A stretch of 64,000 nt of DNA, taken from the NCBI RefSeq assembly GCF_030708455.1, contig NZ_JAUYWF010000001.1, positions 1 through 64,000 on the forward strand, in the 5' to 3' direction. A model generated the notes under the pieces. It was not told where the DNA came from and ran no database searches. It worked only from the letters and a program-made list of their open reading frames with translations. Source of the DNA: Halomonas sp. SSL-5 (GTDB taxonomy: Bacteria; Pseudomonadota; Gammaproteobacteria; Pseudomonadales; Halomonadaceae). The translations under genes and the position numbers were made by a program. Positions 17,168 to 24,839 of the stretch are shown piece after piece (position 1 is the first letter of the stretch; the number at the start of each line of letters is the position of its first letter).

Positions 17168-18940
17168 ATGAGCGACCTCCCCGACGAGAGCCGTCCCGAG
17201 GGGCCCTACGACAGGCTGTCCCAGACGCCGAGGCCGAAGCTCTCCAATACGGAGCTCTCGCGCTTCATCGACTTCATCGAGAAGTTCGAGGAGGAGACCG
17301 AACACTCGCTCTCCCTGAGCCACGGTTACCGGGAGATGCGCATGATGCTCCATCTCATGCGCAACCACCTCGCCGGCCGACTGACGACGCCCACCTCGCT
17401 GGCGGATGCCTCCGGGCTCTCCTACGGCACCGCTAAGCGCGGGATCGAGAGCATCATCCAGCGCGGGCTGATCCTGTCACGCCCCAGGACGAAGTCGGGC
17501 AAGACCGTCTCGCTGCACCCCTCGCCCATGATGATCGATGAGTGGGAGGCCTATGCGCACCGGATCAAGGGCCTCCTGGGCCCCCTGTTCGGTGTGGATC
17601 CGGCGTCGGAGGCCGGCCGGCGCATCTTCCTCGACGCGGCCGCGACGGATCGCGTGATCTCGCCGCCGGGGGTGCTGTCGGCACGACTCGAGCTGAAGGG
17701 CGGGCTGCGGGGGCTCATTCACGCCGATCCCACCTTCATGGCGATGCACAACCTGAAGCAGCAGCTGGAATCGATCTTCGGCCTCGAGATCCACAACTCG
17801 GCCCGGTCGATCGACGACCTGCTCGAGGCGATCCTGGACAATGCCGGTCGCACCAATTCTCGCTACGACCTCGTCGCCTGCGACCTCCCCTGGTTCGGCG
17901 AGCTGGCGTCGAAGGGGATTCTGCTGCCCCTCGACCGCTTCATTCGTTGCGATGCCTACGACCTGTCCGACTTCCACCCGGTCGCCATTCAGAGCACGCG
18001 CTACGCCGGGCAGCAGTACGGTATTCCACTGCAGACCACGCCGGAGCTGCTCTGTTACCGGAAGGATATCCTCGAGGAGGCGCAGCTCGCGCCCCCCACC
18101 ACGACCGAGGAGCTGATCAAGGTAGCCAGGCGCTTGCACGACCCCGGCAGGGGGCGCTATGGCATCGCCTGGAACGCCGCGCGAGGCACGCCGCTGGGCC
18201 ATACCTTCAGCTTTCTGATGGCCAAGTTCGGGCAGCCGATCATCAACCTTCGCCGCCGCGAGGGTAGCTATGATTTCCAGCAGGCAACCGGGGAAGAGCT
18301 GCGACCGATGTTCCAGTCGGACGCCGCCTACCGCGCCTGCGAGTACATGCTGGATATCCTCAAGTACTCGCCGCCCAACATCCTCCACATGGCCTGGTAC
18401 GAGCGCGCCCAGTCCTATGCGAGCGGTGAAGCCTGCATGGCCTACTGCTATACGCTGCTGGCCCCGCTCATCGAGCTCGATCGGACGTCACCGGCCTGGG
18501 GGAACACCGGCTACCTGCCGCACCCGATCGGCAATCATGGCCGCGTGATCACCCCGATCGGAGGCTATGCCCTGGCCATTCCGGCAAATCTCCCCGAGGA
18601 GCGGATCGAGAGTGTCTGGACGGCACTTCGTCACCTCACCTCGGCCAACATGTCCAAGCTCTACATCCTAAACGGCAGCCTGGTGACCCCGCGCTTCAGC
18701 GTCAGCCAGGACCCGGAGGTCTCGGCACTGTCTCCGCTGATCGAGATCGTGGATGACATGGCGAGGAAGGACATCCTGCAGGCCTGGCCGCGCCCCCCGG
18801 TGCCGGGCATCACGGAGGTGATCAGTATCGCCGGTCACGAGATCTTCGAGGTGCTGGACGGGCGGCGTTCCATCAAGAAGGCCCTGTCCATGGCGCAGGA
18901 CAGGGCCGACCGGGTGATGCGCGACAGGGGGTATTACTAA
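17168..18940 (+). CDS. Winged-helix regulator fused to a solute-binding-protein domain
   Basis: A 590-residue protein without a signal peptide. Residues about 45-125 form a winged helix-turn-helix (TSLADASGLSYGTAKRGIES as recognition region, then a basic wing RPRTKSGKTVSL). From about residue 175 to the end it resembles family 1/8 extracellular solute-binding proteins: LIHADPTFMAMHNLKQQL, DLVACDLPWFGELASKG, YGIPLQTTPELLCYRKD and a C-terminal GGYALAIPANLPEE segment. It therefore looks like a one-component sensor that binds a solute in the cytoplasm and controls transcription. It follows the hydroxyquinol operon and faces the SDR gene. The start at 17168 is preceded by GAGGCG. I do not recognise a characterised homologue. 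Confidence 0.8.
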   Translation: MSDLPDESRPEGPYDRLSQTPRPKLSNTELSRFIDFIEKFEEETEHSLSLSHGYREMRMMLHLMRNHLAGRLTTPTSLADASGLSYGTAKRGIESIIQRGLILSRPRTKSGKTVSLHPSPMMIDEWEAYAHRIKGLLGPLFGVDPASEAGRRIFLDAAATDRVISPPGVLSARLELKGGLRGLIHADPTFMAMHNLKQQLESIFGLEIHNSARSIDDLLEAILDNAGRTNSRYDLVACDLPWFGELASKGILLPLDRFIRCDAYDLSDFHPVAIQSTRYAGQQYGIPLQTTPELLCYRKDILEEAQLAPPTTTEELIKVARRLHDPGRGRYGIAWNAARGTPLGHTFSFLMAKFGQPIINLRRREGSYDFQQATGEELRPMFQSDAAYRACEYMLDILKYSPPNILHMAWYERAQSYASGEACMAYCYTLLAPLIELDRTSPAWGNTGYLPHPIGNHGRVITPIGGYALAIPANLPEERIESVWTALRHLTSANMSKLYILNGSLVTPRFSVSQDPEVSALSPLIEIVDDMARKDILQAWPRPPVPGITEVISIAGHEIFEVLDGRRSIKKALSMAQDRADRVMRDRGYY

Positions 18941-18965
18941 GCTACCCGCCGGGTCGCCGGTGGCA

Positions 18966-19769
18966 TTACTGCATGATCATGCCGCCGTCGATCATCAGCA
19001 GCTGGCCGGTCATGTAGTCCGACTCGGGGCTGGCCAGGAAGGAGGCCGTGCCGACCACGTCTTCCGGGTAGGAGTAGCGCTTCATCAGGATCATCTTCTC
19101 GGCGAGCTCGTCCATGGACTGGCCCTGCTTGTCGAACTTGCCGATGCTGACCAGGTCCTTGTCGAGCTGCTCCCACAGCTCGGTGCGCACGACGCCGGGG
19201 CCATAGCCGTTGACGGTGATGTTGTGGTCGACCAGCGCCTTGGCACCACCGTTGATCATGGCCAGCACGGCGTGCTTGCTGCAGGAGTAGGGCACTACGT
19301 CATCGAAGGCCTGGCGGGAGAGGATGGAGCCGACATTGATGATCTTGTAGGGGCCGTTCTCCTTGCCCTGCTCGATCATCTGCTTGGCGGCTTCCTGCAT
19401 GCCGAGCAGGCAGCCCAGCGCATTGACGTCCATGATCTGTTGCCAGTTCTCCTCGGTGATATCGAGGAACATCAGCGGCTTGTTGATGCCGGCGTTGTTG
19501 ACCATGACATTGAGGCCGCCGAAGGCCTCGACGGTGGCCTGGACGGCCGCCTTCATCTGCTCACGTTCGGTCACGTTGAGCTTCACCGCGATAGCCTTTC
19601 CACCCTTTTCCTTGATGCGTGCCACGACTTCCTCGCAGCCTTCGAGGTTGAGGTCGGCCACGCACACATTGGCGCCCTGTGCGGCATAGTGCTCGGCAAC
19701 GGCGGCACCCATGCCACGCGCGGCACCGGTAATCAGGCAGTTCTTTCCTTCAAGACGGGTCTTGTCCAT
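18966..19769 (-). CDS. Short-chain dehydrogenase/reductase
   Basis: A 267-residue classical SDR with the GAARGMG cofactor motif (near residues 16-22), NNAG, the catalytic YSCSK and a C-terminal SDYMTGQLLMIDGG segment. The region VVRTELWEQLDKDL is reminiscent of acetoin/butanediol and polyol dehydrogenases, so oxidation of a secondary alcohol or polyol is likely. It is convergent with the fused regulator gene (25 bases apart). It could supply the first oxidation of the imported substrate or belong with aroQ1 next door. Confidence 0.82.
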   Translation of the reverse strand: MDKTRLEGKNCLITGAARGMGAAVAEHYAAQGANVCVADLNLEGCEEVVARIKEKGGKAIAVKLNVTEREQMKAAVQATVEAFGGLNVMVNNAGINKPLMFLDITEENWQQIMDVNALGCLLGMQEAAKQMIEQGKENGPYKIINVGSILSRQAFDDVVPYSCSKHAVLAMINGGAKALVDHNITVNGYGPGVVRTELWEQLDKDLVSIGKFDKQGQSMDELAEKMILMKRYSYPEDVVGTASFLASPESDYMTGQLLMIDGGMIMQ

Positions 19770-19850
19770 GGTGTCACCTCGGGGGTCTTGTTATGGGTCT
19801 CTCCATACCGCCGCCGACCTGATGGCCTGTTGACTGGGCGCATGGAGCCT

Positions 19851-19917
19851 GGATCGACAAGGAAGCCTGTCACGCGTGCTTTCGCGTCAGCGAGGCGTCG
19901 TGTTTCCTTGTTGATCC
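19851..19917. repeat. Long-spaced inverted repeat between the SDR and aroQ1
   Basis: GGATCGACAAGGAA (19851-19864) and TTCCTTGTTGATCC (19904-19917) are complementary at 13 of 14 positions, and the odd pair would be G-U in RNA. The 39-base spacer contains a CACGCGTG palindrome. This lies in the 337-base gene-free stretch between divergent promoters, so it could be a paired operator or a leader structure. Confidence 0.5.
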
Positions 19918-19961
19918 GTATTCTCTGCAGGCCAGACCGGCAAGGACAGTTGCCCCCGAGG

Positions 19962-19985
19962 CCAATCTGACCAGATTGGATTTTT
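19962..19985. promoter_or_regulatory. Perfect palindrome CCAATCT-GACC-AGATTGG
   Basis: A perfect 7-bp inverted repeat with a 4-base centre, followed by ATTTTT. No plus-strand gene lies just upstream to terminate, so an operator is more likely than a terminator. It contains CCAGATTGG, also found in the direct repeats at 6460-6487. It lies about 130 bases before aroQ1 and 190 bases before the SDR start. Confidence 0.45.
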
Positions 19986-20106
19986 CCGAGGGGAGGGGCT
20001 CTGTCTTGCAACCCAGGGGAGAGGCACTGACAATTGCCCGGCTGGCAGGGGCATTCGCTGGCTGATCTCTTTACCCCACGGACAAACGATCAAGGGAGAT
20101 TGCCTG

Positions 20107-20550
20107 ATGAGGCAGCGCAAGGTGCTGGTACTGCATGGCCCCAACCTCAACCTGCTGGGCACCCGCCAGCCGGAGATCTACGGCCACGAGACCCTGGAGG
20201 ACATCAACAACAGCCTGTACGAGCAGGCGGCGCTGGGGGGCTGGGAAATCACCTGTCGGCAGAGCAATCACGAGGGGGAGTTGATCGACTGGATCCAGGC
20301 GGCGCGCCTCGATGGCAGCGCGGCGATCATCATCAACCCGGCGGCCTACACCCACACCTCGGTGGCGATCCTCGATGCCCTCAATGCCTTCGAGGGTCGG
20401 GTCATCGAGGTGCACCTCTCCAACGTGCACAAGCGCGAGAGCTTCCGTCACCACTCCTACGTCTCGCTGCGCGCCGACGGGGTGATCGCCGGCCTGGGCA
20501 GCCAGGGCTACCGAGCCGCCCTGGAGGCGGTGATGCAGGCTGCCGCCTAG
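20107..20550 (+). CDS. aroQ: Type II 3-dehydroquinate dehydratase (first copy)
   Basis: A 147-residue type II dehydroquinase: [17 protein letters not shown] with the catalytic tyrosine, [21 protein letters not shown] and [17 protein letters not shown]. It removes water from 3-dehydroquinate to give 3-dehydroshikimate. In this setting a catabolic role (quinate breakdown) is more likely than aromatic amino acid synthesis. A near relative with about three quarters identical residues lies at 22482. The stop codon shares the CTAG tetranucleotide with the stop of the convergent permease gene. AAGGGAG lies about ten bases before the ATG. Confidence 0.95.
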   Translation: MRQRKVLVLHGPNLNLLGTRQPEIYGHETLEDINNSLYEQAALGGWEITCRQSNHEGELIDWIQAARLDGSAAIIINPAAYTHTSVAILDALNAFEGRVIEVHLSNVHKRESFRHHSYVSLRADGVIAGLGSQGYRAALEAVMQAAA

Positions 20551-21494
20551 ACCGGCAGTAGGCCGAAGAGGGTCAGCAGCCAGATCATCAGGCTGATGGT
20601 GAGGAAGGAGCCCAGCGTACCGACCATCAGTGCCGCGGCGCTGGTGTCGCCCTGGCCGAACTGCTTGCCGAACAGCGGGTAGACGCTGATCATCGGCGCA
20701 CAGGCGAACAGCAGGCCGGCGGCGATCATCAGGGGATCCGCGTCGGGCAGCAGCAGGAAGAAGACCAGTACCGCCAGGGGGTGAAGCAGCAGCTTGCCGA
20801 TCACGACCTGCCCCATGTCGGCCGCCATGCCGCGTACCTTGAGGCCATGCAGCATGCCGCCGATGGTGAACAGTGCGGCCGGCCCGGCGGCCTCGGCGAG
20901 CATGTCGACGGACTGGCTCACTGGGCCAGGCAGTTGCCAGCCGGTCAGGGCCAGGGTCACGCCGATCAGCAGGCCGATCAGTACCGGGTTGCGCGAGAGC
21001 CTGGTGAGTGTCTTCTGTACGACCCGGGAAAACCCTCCGCCATTGTGGCGACTGGCCTCGGCCAGGGTCAGCGCCACGGGGATGATCAGCATGGTCTCCA
21101 CCACCATGTTCAGCGCCATGAAGATCGCCGCCGGTGCGCCGATGACCATCACCGCCACCGGATAGCCGATGAAGCCGCTGTTGGCCGCCGACATGCCCAG
21201 GGCATGGATGGCGGCGGCGTCCAGTGAATGGCCACGCCAGCGCGACAGGGCAAGGCCTATGGCGAATACCAGCACCGAACCCAACCCATAGGCCAGCAGG
21301 TAGCCGACATTCAGGGCTTCCTCGAGAGGGGTGGCGGTCAGGGCGCGGATCAGCAGTGAGGGCAGGGCGAAGTACATCACGAAGGTCGCGATGCCCTGCA
21401 TGTTGTCGCGACTCACCAGCCCGGAAAACGCCGCCAGGAAACCGGCACCGATCAGCAGGAAGATCGGCAGCGTGATCGTCAGTATCTCCAGCAC
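20547..21494 (-). CDS. AEC-family transporter (first copy)
   Basis: A 315-residue protein with about ten predicted membrane segments and the AEC (auxin efflux carrier) fold: an N-terminal [32 protein letters not shown] in the middle and [17 protein letters not shown] near the end. Bacterial members move small organic anions such as malonate and malate. Pairing with aroQ in two places suggests a quinate, shikimate or dehydroquinate substrate; this is inference. It is transcribed toward aroQ1 and lies just after the IclR gene on the same strand (18-base gap). Confidence 0.88.
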   Translation of the reverse strand: MLEILTITLPIFLLIGAGFLAAFSGLVSRDNMQGIATFVMYFALPSLLIRALTATPLEEALNVGYLLAYGLGSVLVFAIGLALSRWRGHSLDAAAIHALGMSAANSGFIGYPVAVMVIGAPAAIFMALNMVVETMLIIPVALTLAEASRHNGGGFSRVVQKTLTRLSRNPVLIGLLIGVTLALTGWQLPGPVSQSVDMLAEAAGPAALFTIGGMLHGLKVRGMAADMGQVVIGKLLLHPLAVLVFFLLLPDADPLMIAAGLLFACAPMISVYPLFGKQFGQGDTSAAALMVGTLGSFLTISLMIWLLTLFGLLPV

Positions 21495-21512
21495 GAGGCT
21501 TTCCTTATCATG

Positions 21513-22304
21513 TCAGCTGATGGTGGTGCGAATGTCGCGTGCCTTCTGCTGCAGCAGCGGCAGGTACTCCTGGACCAGGGTCTCGTGGTCGATACGGGCG
21601 GCATTGGTGCTGATGTTGATGGCGCCCAGCAGGTGACCGTTGGCATCGAAGGCGGGTACCGCGATGGAGCGCAGCCCGGAATCGAGTTCCTGGTCGGCGA
21701 TGGCATAGCCCTGGCGGCGAACCTCGAGGATGCAGGCCTTCAGCTCGTCCTTGTCGATGATGGTCTTGTCGGTATGTCTCTGCAGCACCGCATGCTCCAG
21801 CCAGGCGTCCAGCTTTTCATCCGGCAGCTGGGCCAGCAGTACCCGGCCCATGGAGGTATGGGCGGCCGGCAGGCGGGTACCCACCGACAGGGTGATGGCC
21901 ATCAGCCGGTGGCGTGAGGAGGAGCGGGCCACGTAGGTCACCTCCTCGCCGTCGAGCACGCCCAGCGAGGAGGACTCGCCGCACTGCCGGGTGATATCTT
22001 CCAGAACCTGCTGGATCACGCTGCGGTAGTTGTTGCTGGACAGGAAGGCATAGCCGAGCTGCAGCACCTTGGGGGCCAGCTCGAAGACGCGCTGCTGCTT
22101 GCGGACATAGCCCAGGGCGTGGAGGGTCAGCAGGAAGCGCCGGGCGCGGGCCCGGTTCATGCCGGTGCGTGCGGCGACCTCGCTGAGCGTCATCCGCGGA
22201 TGCGCCTCGTCGAAGGCCAGGATCACCTCCAGCCCGCTGGCCAGGGCGGTGACGAAGTCACGATCATCGGGGTCTAGTTTGTCTTCCTGAGCCGTTGCGT
22301 CCAT
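21513..22304 (-). CDS. IclR-family regulator, PcaR/PobR-like
   Basis: A 263-residue regulator with an N-terminal winged helix (residues about 15-80; MTLSEVAARTGMNRARARRFLLTL) and a C-terminal IclR effector domain (LGVLDGEEVTYVARS, TRLPAHTSMGRVLL-like stretch, GYAIADQELDSGLRSIAVP). PcaR, PcaU and PobR of this family respond to aromatic acids or 3-oxoadipate. A GTTCG-N5-CGAAC palindrome lies about 50 bases upstream of its start, consistent with self-control. It forms an operon with the AEC permease and sits between the two aroQ copies. Confidence 0.9.
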   Translation of the reverse strand: MDATAQEDKLDPDDRDFVTALASGLEVILAFDEAHPRMTLSEVAARTGMNRARARRFLLTLHALGYVRKQQRVFELAPKVLQLGYAFLSSNNYRSVIQQVLEDITRQCGESSSLGVLDGEEVTYVARSSSRHRLMAITLSVGTRLPAAHTSMGRVLLAQLPDEKLDAWLEHAVLQRHTDKTIIDKDELKACILEVRRQGYAIADQELDSGLRSIAVPAFDANGHLLGAINISTNAARIDHETLVQEYLPLLQQKARDIRTTIS

Positions 22305-22353
22305 GGGGTCGATAGATCATTTAGAGGGATTTGTCCGCGAAATATAACACGCT

Positions 22354-22380
22354 GTTCGAATAACGAACAAATGCGCATTT
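22354..22380. promoter_or_regulatory. PcaR-type palindrome next to a second 12-bp palindrome
   Basis: GTTCGAATAACGAAC (22354-22368) has perfect 5-bp arms around five bases. It is directly followed by the perfect palindrome AAATGCGCATTT (22369-22380). Both lie between the divergent IclR and aroQ2 genes. The first motif recurs at 23921 (one arm imperfect), 30563, 32100 and 39416. An IclR-family protein is the likely reader. Confidence 0.65.
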
Positions 22381-22420
22381 TTGTCTACTTCCAGCTCATT
22401 ACGAGTAATTAATAACACGT

Positions 22421-22426
22421 TATAAT
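22421..22426 (+). promoter_or_regulatory. Possible -10 element for aroQ2
   Basis: A consensus TATAAT lies 55 bases before the aroQ2 ATG in an A/T-rich stretch. The hexamer at the usual -35 distance is poor (ATTACG), so an activator may be needed. Assigned from sequence only. Confidence 0.35.
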
Positions 22427-22481
22427 GATTTGGTGAGCCTGCACATGATGACGACCCAGCGTTGAGAAAGGATATCAATCA

Positions 22482-22925
22482 ATGAGTCAGCCAAAAGTAA
22501 CGGTACTTCATGGCCCTAACCTGAACCTTCTAGGGGTTCGCCAGCCCGACGTGTACGGGTATGAAACGCTGGAGGATGTGAACAACGCCTTGCGCAAAAC
22601 CGCGATAATGACGGGCTGGGAAATCAACTGTTTTCAGAGCAACCATGAAGGCGAACTGATCGACGCGATTCATGCGGCGCGTCTAGATGGAACCCTGGCC
22701 ATCATCATCAACCCGGCTGCCTATACCCATACTTCCGTTGCTATCCTGGATGCGCTCAATGCCTTTGAAGGCAAGGTGATCGAGGTGCATATCTCCAATG
22801 TTCATAAGCGTGAAAGCTTTCGGCATCATTCCTATGTCTCGTTGCGTGCCGATGGGGTCATTGCGGGCCTTGGCACCCAGGGCTATCAAGCGGCGCTGGA
22901 CACTATCCTGGCATCAACCGAGTAG
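22482..22925 (+). CDS. aroQ: Type II 3-dehydroquinate dehydratase (second copy)
   Basis: A 147-residue type II dehydroquinase with the same catalytic motifs as the copy at 20107; by hand alignment about 114 of 147 residues are identical. The nucleotide sequence is visibly richer in A and T at third codon positions than the first copy, which argues for separate arrival rather than a recent local duplication. It belongs with the quinate genes that follow. AAGGA precedes the ATG. Confidence 0.95.
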   Translation: MSQPKVTVLHGPNLNLLGVRQPDVYGYETLEDVNNALRKTAIMTGWEINCFQSNHEGELIDAIHAARLDGTLAIIINPAAYTHTSVAILDALNAFEGKVIEVHISNVHKRESFRHHSYVSLRADGVIAGLGTQGYQAALDTILASTE

Positions 22926-22935
22926 CAGCTAGGCG

Positions 22936-23886
22936 CTACATGCTCAGCCATCCCTTGAACGTCATGCCCGCGATCATCAGGCTGAGCGTAAAGAAGGAGG
23001 CCACCGTAGCCACCAGCATGGCGGTGGCGCTGACACCCGCCAGGCCGTAGCGTTGGCCGAACAGGGGATAAATGCTGATCATCGGCGCGGCGGCGAACAG
23101 CAGCGCACCGGTAACGTAAACCGGCTCTATATCGGGAATCAGCAGAAACGCCACCAGAACCGCCAGGGGATGAAGGATCAGCTTGCCGATCACGATCTGG
23201 CCCACGTCGCGCGCCATGCCTTTGCCGCGCAGCCCGAACAGCGATCCGCCAATCACAAACAGCGCCGCAGGCCCTGCCGCGTCGGCAAGCATGTGGATCG
23301 CTTTATCAATAGGGCCTGGTATGACGAGCCCGGTAAGCGCAATCAGTATGCCCACCGAGAGACCGATCAATACCGGGTTCCTGGCCAGGTTTTGTGCGGT
23401 CTGACGAACGGTTTGCCACAGGCTGATGCCTTGCTGATTGCCCATTTCAGCAAGGATCAGCGCTGTCGGAATAATCAGCAGATTTTCAATCAGCATATTG
23501 AGCGCCAGGAGTACCGCGGCGGGGGAGCCGATGACCATGGCGGCCACCGGGTAACCGACAAAACCGCTATTGGCTGCGGCCATGCCCAGTGCCTGCATGG
23601 CGCTGACGTTGAGTGGTTGGCGCTGTAGCCGGTAGCAAAGCCACAACCCTGCGCTGAAAACGACGATGGAGCCCATGCCGTAAGCGATGAGGTAGTCGAG
23701 TCTAAGTATCTCTTCCAGCGGCTGCTGGGTTAACGCGCGAATCACGAGCGCCGGGAGCGCGCAGTAGAGTACAAATATGCCCACCCCCTGCAGCTGCTCG
23801 CGCTGGATAATGCCGCTCCATCTCGCTGCGTAGCCTGCGCCAATCAGCAGGAATATGGGGGTGGTGATTCCCAGAATCGCGAGCAT
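22936..23886 (-). CDS. AEC-family transporter (second copy)
   Basis: A 316-residue ten-helix AEC transporter, homologous along its length to the copy at 20547 (shared [43 protein letters not shown]). The ATG at 23886 is preferred because CAAGGGGC lies just upstream; an ATG 18 bases earlier is possible. An imperfect PcaR-type palindrome lies 35 bases upstream. It is convergent with aroQ2 (ten bases apart), repeating the arrangement of the first pair. Confidence 0.88.
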   Translation of the reverse strand: MLAILGITTPIFLLIGAGYAARWSGIIQREQLQGVGIFVLYCALPALVIRALTQQPLEEILRLDYLIAYGMGSIVVFSAGLWLCYRLQRQPLNVSAMQALGMAAANSGFVGYPVAAMVIGSPAAVLLALNMLIENLLIIPTALILAEMGNQQGISLWQTVRQTAQNLARNPVLIGLSVGILIALTGLVIPGPIDKAIHMLADAAGPAALFVIGGSLFGLRGKGMARDVGQIVIGKLILHPLAVLVAFLLIPDIEPVYVTGALLFAAAPMISIYPLFGQRYGLAGVSATAMLVATVASFFTLSLMIAGMTFKGWLSM

Positions 23887-23920
23887 GGCAGCCCCTTGAC
23901 GCATGAAGGCAGAGGGTTAG

Positions 23921-23935
23921 GTTCGAATGGCGAAT
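23921..23935. promoter_or_regulatory. PcaR-type palindrome before the second AEC gene
   Basis: GTTCGAATGGCGAAT matches the GTTCG-N5-CGAAC pattern in nine of the ten arm bases. It sits 35-50 bases upstream of the AEC start at 23886 and just after the end of the shikimate-dehydrogenase-like gene. Confidence 0.5.
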
Positions 23936-23960
23936 AATTGTACGATATTTCCCCGTCACT

Positions 23961-24839
23961 TCATGGCATGGAGTGAACAGAAGTCGCGACAAGCTGCTCT
24001 ATGTAATGTGTACGCAGCGGTATCACGTGCGGATCGATCTGTCTGGCGGGGATGCGCCCGGCGGTGAAGAAACGAAAGGCATCCACGCCCTGAAACACGA
24101 ACAGATCAACGCCGGAAAGCGTTCTGGCGCCTGCCTCATAGGCTGCGTTTAATAGCTCGGTGTGGGCGGGGATGTACACTGCATCAAAGACCCAGTGCTG
24201 GGCGCCCAGCCCGGCGGTATCGATGGGGCAGCCGGGGTGGTTGATATGGCCAATCGGCGAGCAGTTGACCACGCCCTGCCAATGGGGCAGCGCCTGTGGT
24301 ACCTGCGCTGACGTGATGCACGTCGCGTGAATGCCCATGGCATTGAGGTCGCGGCTGAGGTTTTCTGCCCGGGCGCGGTCATGCTCAAGAATGTAAATAC
24401 AGCTGACCGCGAGTTCAGCCAGCGCGCAGGCCACCGCACGACCCACCCCCCCGGCGCCGATCAATAGCACATCGCCCGCTGGCTGGTTGCCGAAAGAGTG
24501 GCGGTAGGCGCTGATAAAGCCGGTGTAATCGGTGTTTTCAGCGCGCAGGCCGTCTTCATCGAAAAGTAGCGTATTGGCGGTACCGACCCGGCGCACACCC
24601 TCGCCGCGAATATCGGCCAATTGCGCGGCTTTTTCCTTGAAGGGGAAGGTCACGTTGGTGCCCCGGTAGCCCTCAGCGCGCAAGGTGTGTATGGCATCGG
24701 GAAAGTCAAAATCCTCGACGCCCCGGCTATCGATCAGGTCGTAGCGTACCGGCTCGCCCAGTGACGCACCCAAGCGCTCATGCAAATCCGGGGATTGCGA
24801 TTTGGCAATGCCCTCGCCTACCAGTCCGAGTTTGATCAT
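23961..24839 (-). CDS. Shikimate/quinate dehydrogenase family protein
   Basis: A 292-residue AroE-fold protein with the substrate-binding start (GEGIAKSQSPDLH), catalytic lysine in NVTFPFKEK, aspartate in NTDYTGF and the NADP/NAD-binding GAGGVGRAVA. The SxSP element resembles AroE; context (overlap with quiC by ATGA, TRAP genes behind) suggests a catabolic shikimate or quinate dehydrogenase producing dehydroshikimate or dehydroquinate. A biosynthetic aroE is expected elsewhere in the genome. Cofactor preference cannot be read safely. Confidence 0.88.
   Translation of the reverse strand: MIKLGLVGEGIAKSQSPDLHERLGASLGEPVRYDLIDSRGVEDFDFPDAIHTLRAEGYRGTNVTFPFKEKAAQLADIRGEGVRRVGTANTLLFDEDGLRAENTDYTGFISAYRHSFGNQPAGDVLLIGAGGVGRAVACALAELAVSCIYILEHDRARAENLSRDLNAMGIHATCITSAQVPQALPHWQGVVNCSPIGHINHPGCPIDTAGLGAQHWVFDAVYIPAHTELLNAAYEAGARTLSGVDLFVFQGVDAFRFFTAGRIPARQIDPHVIPLRTHYIEQLVATSVHSMP

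Noticed and set aside
19962..19985. Reading the CCAATCT/AGATTGG hairpin plus T tract as a terminator
   Set aside because: No plus-strand gene ends just upstream (the nearest one stops at 18940 and the SDR lies between on the other strand), so an operator is a better reading.
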